Source: Heliocidaris erythrogramma (lineage: Eukaryota > Echinodermata > Echinoidea > Camarodonta > Echinometridae). Taken from it: a stretch of DNA of 64,000 bases. Location: the NCBI GenBank assembly GCA_025617745.1, contig CM046853.1:52849021-52913020 (forward strand), written 5' to 3'. Of the stretch, positions 60,001 through 64,000 are shown in pieces. A model generated the notes under the pieces. That model made no database searches and was not told the DNA's origin. It worked only from the letters and a program-made list of their open reading frames with translations. The position numbers and the translations under genes are program-made. Every line of letters starts with the position of its first letter. Positions within the stretch are counted from its first letter, which is position 1.

Positions 60001-60464
60001 AATTAAAAGTAGTTTATCAAAAATGTTGCTGCAGCATCTACCTTAAAAATAGCATCAACTCACATAAATGGAAATTCTACGTTTGTCTTTATCCTTATAT
60101 TCATAACAGATGTTTTGTATAAAATTTCTCTTTAAGTTTTGTTATAATTTTCTTAAGACTTTATTATTAGTACAACTCATGCACTGAATCACTATACTTT
60201 CAAATTCAAATTCAAATTCAAATTCGTATTTATTTCATTTCCAACAGAAAGAAAAGACAATGGCATTACAGATATTGTTACAGAAAATATGAAGACAAAT
60301 ACACTGTCAGTTAGCCATAAATGTGAATTACAGTCCATAATCTTGGGAAATCATTAGCGATACACTTACTTTGAGAAAGAGTCTAGAAATTCTTCTTCGT
60401 TATCTGCAAACAGTAAGAGCTGCCTCTGATGTGATTCCGATGTGAGATGACACTTGAATCCATT
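50990..60464 (-). CDS. KIN: KIN17 gene, exons 2-10 (DNA/RNA-binding nuclear protein)
   Basis: Minus strand, exons in order: 60370-60464, 59497-59663, 58828-59009, 58225-58380, 57759-57831, 56915-57040, 52494-52593, 51792-51892 and 50990-51052. All join in phase without internal stops. The domain order is the family's: zinc-finger remnant, winged helix, Lys/Ser-rich linker, DYWL segment and KOW/SH3-like C-terminus. From family knowledge, KIN17 is a nuclear protein linked to DNA replication, damage response and spliceosomes. Exon 1 (initiator ATG and the CxxC half of the finger) was not found up to 64000 and must lie upstream. Intron 7 (52594-56914) is enlarged by the minisatellite and a transposon. 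The gene converges with AASS; about 8.2 kb separates the two stop codons. Confidence 0.96.
51792..51892 (-). CDS. KIN: KIN17 exon: KOW/SH3-like domain, second part
   Basis: A 101-bp exon after CTGTGCAG and before GTGAGTT. Encodes (G)KPICIVNGDYRGVTGTLHA then LDEKNFSVTVKSDS. It matches the family's R(I)LVLNGGYRGNEGTLE-INEK-FSAT pattern. Confidence 0.95.
52494..52593 (-). CDS. KIN: KIN17 exon: KOW/SH3-like domain, first part
   Basis: A 100-bp exon after TATCCCTCAG and before GTAAATTTT. Encodes EVIDRYTGVIKLIDTGAKVK then VDQVHLETVIPGIG. It matches EVIDKYTAVVKMIDSGDKLKLDQ-HLETVIPA-G of the family. Confidence 0.96.
52640..53188. repeat. CAT-rich minisatellite, left part
   Basis: (CAT)n with higher-order units of about 115-120 bp built from CATCACCATCATCTTCCTCC and TCTCCTCCTAATCATCATCA. 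It resumes at 56772-56840 after a transposon. The overlapping poly-His/Ile frames are artefacts. Confidence 0.95.
54383..54520. repeat. Tandem duplication inside the 3.58-kb element
   Basis: TAAATAAATTCACTGATGAG and AATCAATACATGGAAAATGC-type sequence occurs twice, about 68 bp apart, and a third partial copy lies near 54655-54690. Confidence 0.8.
56220..56470 (+). promoter_or_regulatory. Promoter-like block inside a transposon
   Basis: Clustered sites: octamer ATGCAAAT (56234-56241), CACGTG (56286), CCAAT (56321-56325), an inverted CCAAT (CCATTGG near 56378), a CACCC/GC-type box (CACGCCCAC at 56422) and TATATA (56461-56466). Order and spacing resemble a polymerase II promoter firing to the right. 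Inference from motifs only. Confidence 0.35.
56915..57040 (-). CDS. KIN: KIN17 exon: DYWL segment
   Basis: A 126-bp exon after CCCATTTTAG and before GTAATG. Encodes EEAKKKAKLVEKKDYWLRRG, IIVKITTKRLGDKFFKKKGV and VK. It matches DYWL-P-IIVKI-TKKLG-KY-KKKA-V of KIN17. Phase 0 at both ends. Confidence 0.97.
57669..57736. repeat. KIN: Hairpin element in KIN17 intron
   Basis: AACCAGAAGGGCATCGACTC and GAGTTAACGCCCTTCTGGCT are inverted ends of a roughly 68-bp palindromic element ending CTCAACAG. The end GTTGAGAGCCAGAAGGGC recurs at 62281. Confidence 0.7.
57759..57831 (-). CDS. KIN: KIN17 exon: basic linker
   Basis: A 73-bp exon after GCAGTCAG and before GTATATCC. Encodes MSKKKDSSRKESGKRKSALE then EIME, one base preceding ATG. 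A Lys/Ser-rich linker and (K)SALEEIME match the family's KKKSALDEIMEIEE. The acceptor was chosen because only it keeps phase with the exon at 58225. Confidence 0.88.
58225..58380 (-). CDS. KIN: KIN17 exon: TEF-EL segment and Ser-rich linker
   Basis: After ACTTCCCCAG. Encodes QTEFTELQRDNEEEKVTFSF then GSSAGKSGEGSRGSEKEADS and KGSQDK. It matches FTELSRENDEEKVTFNLS of the family. The low-coordinate end depends on using the donor GTATGATG. That choice keeps phase with the next exon, but the edge is less certain than the others. Confidence 0.85.
58470..58827. repeat. Degenerate TGACC-type minisatellite in KIN17 intron
   Basis: Imperfect units of about 70-75 bp with TGACCC-TGACTAACC-TTGACC and CACTACAAGTA. 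It reaches up to the splice donor of the exon at 58828. Confidence 0.65.
58828..59009 (-). CDS. KIN: KIN17 exon: winged-helix end, IDRDPE segment
   Basis: A 182-bp exon after CTTGACACAG and before GTTAGTC. Encodes YCVVDHTEKGWFITYIDRDP, ETLKRQEALRKKDKLDLDDE, ERIMKHIQEQVARGESHGSK. It matches KGW-I-YIDRDPET--RQ......LDDEE......QV-RG. The donor GTTAGT (58826) was preferred over GTGAAT because it gives phase 0 into QTEF. Confidence 0.95.
59497..59663 (-). CDS. KIN: KIN17 exon: winged-helix domain
   Basis: A 167-bp exon after CCTTCACAG and before GTAAGGG. Encodes (N)DFFDTFMELLRRRFNTRRV, HSNIVYNEYISDRDHVHMNS and TKWETLTEFVKWLGRE. It matches LELLRRRFGTKRVH-NIVYNEYI--R-HIHMN-T-WETLTDF-KWLGREG, the core of the KIN17 winged-helix domain. 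Confidence 0.98.
60195..60300 (-). mobile_element. LINE-type 3' tail with TTCAAA repeats
   Basis: On the minus strand GAAATGAAATAAATACGAAT is followed by AAATTTGAA-type 6-bp repeats, a tail like those of the CR1/L2-type fragments in this window. No coding part visible. Confidence 0.5.
60370..60464 (-). CDS. KIN: KIN17 exon 2: end of zinc finger
   Basis: A 95-bp exon after TCTCATTTAG and before GTAAGTG. Encodes NGFKCHLTSESHQRQLLLFA then DNEEEFLDSFS and two bases. It matches (EN)GFKCH--SESHQRQLLL..........FS. The histidines CH...SESH belong to the C2H2-type finger whose CQMC cysteines lie in exon 1, which is not in this window. Confidence 0.97.
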
Positions 60465-60717
60465 CTAAATGAGATGGAAGGAAATTTTCACAAAGGATCT
60501 GAGATGACTGGCTTAATATAAATGCCAAGTAAAACGATTTCTTGCTTCTGATCATTTTCAAAACATCTGGACAAGAAAGTATGATTCAACCTAACTTAAG
60601 TCTCATGTGTGCAGCTCAAAAGATATACCGGAATCCAAGGCTAGGTGGATGTTCATTCCGCTTCATCTGGATATTTTCATTACAAAACCAACGAGTACGG
60701 CTAGACGTAATAGAGGC

Positions 60718-60912
60718 CACTCATAGCGACTTTACTATACTTCGTGTGTAAAATCTACAGTAGGCAGTCATACACCTCAACCTTTTCAAACACCACTGCA
60801 CAAAAGTCACCAACATTCACTCAAAATCGGCATTTAATTTACAAAAACCGACCCCAACATATCCATGAAATACAACAAATTCAAATCACCGATGTTGGAA
60901 AAGATAATTCCA
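60718..60912. repeat. Direct repeat, copy 1 (partner 63814-64000)
   Basis: Shares CAGTCATACACCTCAAC, ACACCACTGCACAAAAGTCA and ATCGGCATTTAATTTACAAA with 63814-64000, about 90% alike by eye. Probably copies of one mobile family. Confidence 0.85.
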
Positions 60913-61059
60913 AAAATGAAATTCGTAATTTACTGTCGATTCTGGCCAAACGGGGTATCGGAGTCATTGTGTACATTTCCTGATCGCTGCGAGCGCTGGC
61001 ATCTCCCCAAAAGAACTTTGTTGTTAAAAATTTGGTCCCTATCGCGTACACGGGAAAGT

Positions 61060-62165
61060 CCTGATTTTCTGTGTGCGCGATCATAGAGATCAATGTGCGC
61101 ACGTGAATACGTGATACTGAGTTTCTTCGTGGACAAAACTTTATTGGCCGTTTTTAGTCTAAGACATTGGCGGTATGAAAACAACACACGATCGCAAAAA
61201 ATATCGGCAGGGATTTCTTCGGTTTTGGACATGATTTTGACTTTGGATTTTGCTGGAAATATGGTTCTTCCTAACGGCCATTTCAGGTATACCTCCTATA
61301 GGAGGGAGATATTTAAGAGCTGAATTTGAAAGGAAGTATTTGAAATATTTATGACCACTATTCGTGGTGTGCTTGGGAGGTAATTTAGATCCATTTTGTT
61401 TAATTAAAAAAAGAGAATTCAATCTCATTGTCAGTCAGCAAGTGCAATATACAATCACAAATGATCTTTTTTTTCCACGCTGTAGCTCCGTTTGTATGCC
61501 TGTTTAATTAACTCAATAGAGTGATATTGAAATCAAGGCTATATCGTGGTAGAGGAAACCACTCGTTTGTTAGGATGCAAAAATAAAGTGCAGAGTCTAT
61601 GGACGGGGAATGAGGAAACCAATTAATGCATGTAACACAATGAAGCGCTTCTGTGCGGAGTGAATTGTGGTTGCCTCAACCACGATAATGCCGAAATCAA
61701 GACAATGCAACATAAATCTCTTCAGTTGTTTAAAAATGATGGAATTTTGAACTTGACTCTATACTATCATATGTGAGCTTTTGTTGGCCTCTATCACATG
61801 ACGAATAGTGGTCATATTGACACGATAAGAACGCAAAAATAGTACCGGTAGGTATTTTCTGTTGCATGTACTAGGTATGGGGGGAAAAATAAGATAAATA
61901 TTTTAAATACTTCCTTTAAAATTCAGCTCTTAAAAATCTCACTCCCACCTCAAATGGCTGTTAGGAAGAACTTTTGATATTTCCAGCAAAATCCAACGTC
62001 AAAATCAGGTATAAAACCGAAGAAATCCCCACCGAATTTTTTTCGCGATCGCATGTTTTTTTCATTCCACCAATGTCTTAGACTAAAATCGGCCAATAAA
62101 ATTTTGTCCACAAAAAAACTCGGTGCGCACACACTGATCTCTATGATCACACAGAAAATCGGGAC
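61060..62165. repeat. Fold-back repeat, arms about 280 bp
   Basis: Arm 1 (about 61060-61348) and inverted arm 2 (about 61890-62165) share GTCTAAGACATTGGCGG-like, TTTTGCTGGAAATAT-like and AAGAGCTGAATTT-like sequence, with a 540-bp spacer. A third copy of part of arm 2 lies at 62935-63050 in direct orientation. Confidence 0.8.
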
Positions 62166-62344
62166 AAAACATGACAAAATGAGACATGGTAATGCTACAT
62201 GATGCTATCTGACTTATAAATCAGACATAAATTAACAGAGTTCTGCAATGGCGTGTGGAGCTCCGAATTGCATTTCATCTGTTGAGAGCCAGAAGGGCTT
62301 TACCTCATATACTTTTACACAAAGTTAACACGTTTCTGACTCTA

Positions 62345-62805
62345 CACAGACTAGACCGAAAATTCTGTCTCTCGTTCGTTAGCTCTTCACTTAGAGACAG
62401 AAACGGCCGTATCACTCTGCTGTGCAAACCGAATACACATTGACTTACACCATGTACACACTATAACAGTTTGAATACGGCTGGAAGATTTTCAAACGGA
62501 GAAAACCTTGGACCCTGAATTACCTGAAAAAGGAGCATTAAAAGGAATAAAACAGTCAAATTGGTAAGTTGAACATGTTCGTTTAAGTACAGAGCCTAGG
62601 CCTAATCTATTTAATTTACACAAATATTTTTAAAAATCGTAATATTCACATTGTAACAACTACAAATGTACATGCCTACTCAGCGTTCCTCGGCGGTCAG
62701 TGAGTTTGCACAGGCCAGTGTACGGAGCGTTTCTGTCTCTAAGTGAAGAGCCGACCCTATCCAAATAAGAGGCTAACGAACGAGAGACAGAATTTTCGGT
62801 CTATA
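62345..62805. repeat. Inverted repeat pair
   Basis: GACCGAAAATTCTGTCTCTC and AACGAACGAGAGACAGAATT are inverted, as are CTCTTCACTTAGAGACAGAA and TTCTGTCTCTAAGTGAAGAG. The right arm has an extra roughly 20-bp insert. Confidence 0.8.
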
Positions 62806-63212
62806 CACAGACAGGACAGACGATTCATCTTCATCAATTTTTTTTTTAATTTGTAAAAAAATAATAAAAATGTAAACTAGGCCTAGAACACACCACGAAT
62901 AGTGGTCATATTGACCACTACGAATACAACATGCAAAAATAGTTGGTATTTTCTGTCGCGTGTAGTAAAGGTATGGGGGGAAAAATAAGATAAATATTTT
63001 AAATACTTGCTTTCAAATTCAGCCCTTAAAAATCTCACTCCTACCACTCATAGGTACACGCCATTGCCGACTGTGTAGGAATGCAGCCAACACACATCCC
63101 ATACCTAAACTGCATCACTGTGCATTTTTGGCTATATTTAAGTGAAACTCATATATTGCAGTTTACTTAAATCTAAATACTTATGTTGAATAATAGATGA
63201 TTAAAACTTACC

Positions 63213-63410
63213 AGTTTGTTTTGTGACCTTTGAAGAGGGTTTCCTGAAATTTTGGGTACTTTTTGTCGATAACTCCTATCGAGACTGTCCCGTCAGCATC
63301 CAGTTTGTATTTTTCACGATTATGATGAAGGGAGCCCTCAGCGCTCGTAGTGGTACCGGCGCGATCGGTTCGTCGATCTCCTACGAAGACCTGGAAGGGC
63401 CAAACTGACG
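63213..63410 (-). other. Open exon-like frame of unknown family
   Basis: Minus strand, ending at a GTAAGTTTT donor. The frame reads VFVGDRRTDRAGTTTSAEGS, LHHNREKYKLDADGTVSIGV and IDKKYPKFQETLFKGHKTN. It is open from about 63480 to the donor, with no in-frame ATG; CAG acceptors lie near 63403 and 63392. It does not match KIN17. I do not recognise the family. It could be an exon of another gene or of a mobile element, or chance. Confidence 0.3.
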
Positions 63411-63496
63411 ACTTAAAAAAATTAAAAATATTACGTACGTACGTAATATTTTTTATTTTTTTACGTCGTCAGTTTGGCCCTTCCAGGTCTTCGTAG
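63381..63496. repeat. Perfect-looking 116-bp palindrome
   Basis: CTACGAAGACCTGGAAGGGC and its complement GCCCTTCCAGGTCTTCGTAG bound an A/T-rich centre with ACGTACGTACGT. The arm overlaps the start of the exon-like frame at 63213-63410. Confidence 0.9.
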
Positions 63497-63813
63497 AATA
63501 GCTTGTGTGCGTAACATTCTGCGTACGTATCTACGGTGCGTAACCATGTAGAGCGGCCTCACTAGTGCGCAACATATTGAGAGCAGTCGTCATCCGTATG
63601 GAGGTGTGGGTAACAAGTACCAAAAAGAGGGCTGTAAATGTAAGTTTTTATAACTTTCTACATTTTGTATCTTAACGAACTGATAACTTAAAATCTAAAG
63701 AATGATACTTAAGTATCAGTTTGCCCACAAAAACCTCCATTTCAAACAAAATTACATCTGTATCCCCAATACCCAGTATACACACATGTATATGATCCTA
63801 ATGGTCAATATGA

Positions 63814-64000
63814 CCACTCATAGCTACATTCCTATACTTCGTGTGTATAATGTAGGCAGTCATACACCTCAACTTTTTAAAACACCACTGCACAAAAGTC
63901 ACAAACATTCACTCAAAATCGGCATTTAATTTACAAAAACCGACCACAAAATATCCAAGAAATACAATAAATTCAACTCACCGATGTTGGAAAAGATATT
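63814..64000. repeat. Direct repeat, copy 2 (partner 60718-60912)
   Basis: Continues to the window edge. Both copies contain CACCGATGTTGGAAAAGAT; on the minus strand this copy reads CATCGGTGAGTT, a possible splice donor, while the other reads GGTGATT. Confidence 0.8.

Larger units (their letters stand above)
60465..64000 (-). other. KIN17 first intron or 5' flank, repeat-rich
   Basis: No KIN17 exon 1 recognised. It holds a direct repeat pair (60718-60912 and 63814-64000), a fold-back pair (61060-61348 and 61890-62165), a third partial copy of that arm (62935-63050), an inverted pair (62345-62420 and 62725-62805), and a long palindrome (63381-63496). Confidence 0.6.

Noticed and set aside
62246-62330. 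Frame starting MACGAPNCISS that resembles the beginning of a THAP zinc finger
   Set aside because: After about ten residues it runs into a repeat end (GTTGAGAGCCAGAAGGGC, also at 57700) and soon a stop. The match is too short to support a domain.

Overview
The window looks like nuclear DNA of a marine invertebrate. A deuterostome such as an echinoderm is my best guess, but the sequence does not settle it. The evidence is short coding exons with GT/AG splice sites, long AT-rich introns, abundant tRNA-derived SINEs, MITEs, LINE fragments and microsatellites, and no bacterial-type operon. Most long open frames are not genes. The real coding content is a chain of short exons of two conserved genes plus one single-exon gene. 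|| Plus strand, 3.4-42.8 kb: exons of AASS, the bifunctional lysine-degradation enzyme (lysine-ketoglutarate reductase / saccharopine dehydrogenase). The end of the reductase half (3422-3570, 4402-4461) and most of the dehydrogenase half (21437-42824, ending in a stop codon) are present. The exons for the first, Rossmann-fold part of the dehydrogenase domain were not found in 4.5-21.4 kb. The first exon is damaged: it has no clear acceptor, an internal loss of about five residues and a frameshift. || Flanking duplication: bases 1-3421 are a diverged copy of 44416-48153, which lies 3' of the AASS stop codon. The copy stops at a TGACC shared by both, and the AASS exon begins at once. This is what the head-to-tail junction of a roughly 44.7-kb tandem duplication with one breakpoint inside an AASS exon would look like. 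The AASS here may therefore be a 5'-truncated second copy, with an intact gene upstream of the window. An assembly artefact is the main alternative. || Inside the AASS intron at 30.1-40.7 kb, on the minus strand, are a decayed Tx1/L1-like LINE (30.1-31.8 kb) and a single-exon gene (34301-35257) for a type I membrane protein with Ig-like domains. || Minus strand, 51-60.5 kb: exons 2-10 of KIN17, a nuclear zinc-finger/winged-helix/KOW protein, converging on AASS. Its first exon lies beyond the right edge. Its introns hold a CAT-rich minisatellite split by a 3.58-kb DNA transposon (53190-56770) and a repeat-rich first intron with fold-back arms. || The rest is accessory DNA: a 236-bp satellite array (13.4-15.5 kb), nested hAT-like elements with an 8-bp target duplication, piggyBac-like MITEs at TTAA, inverted SINE dimers, and several elements with roughly 157-161-bp tandem cores.
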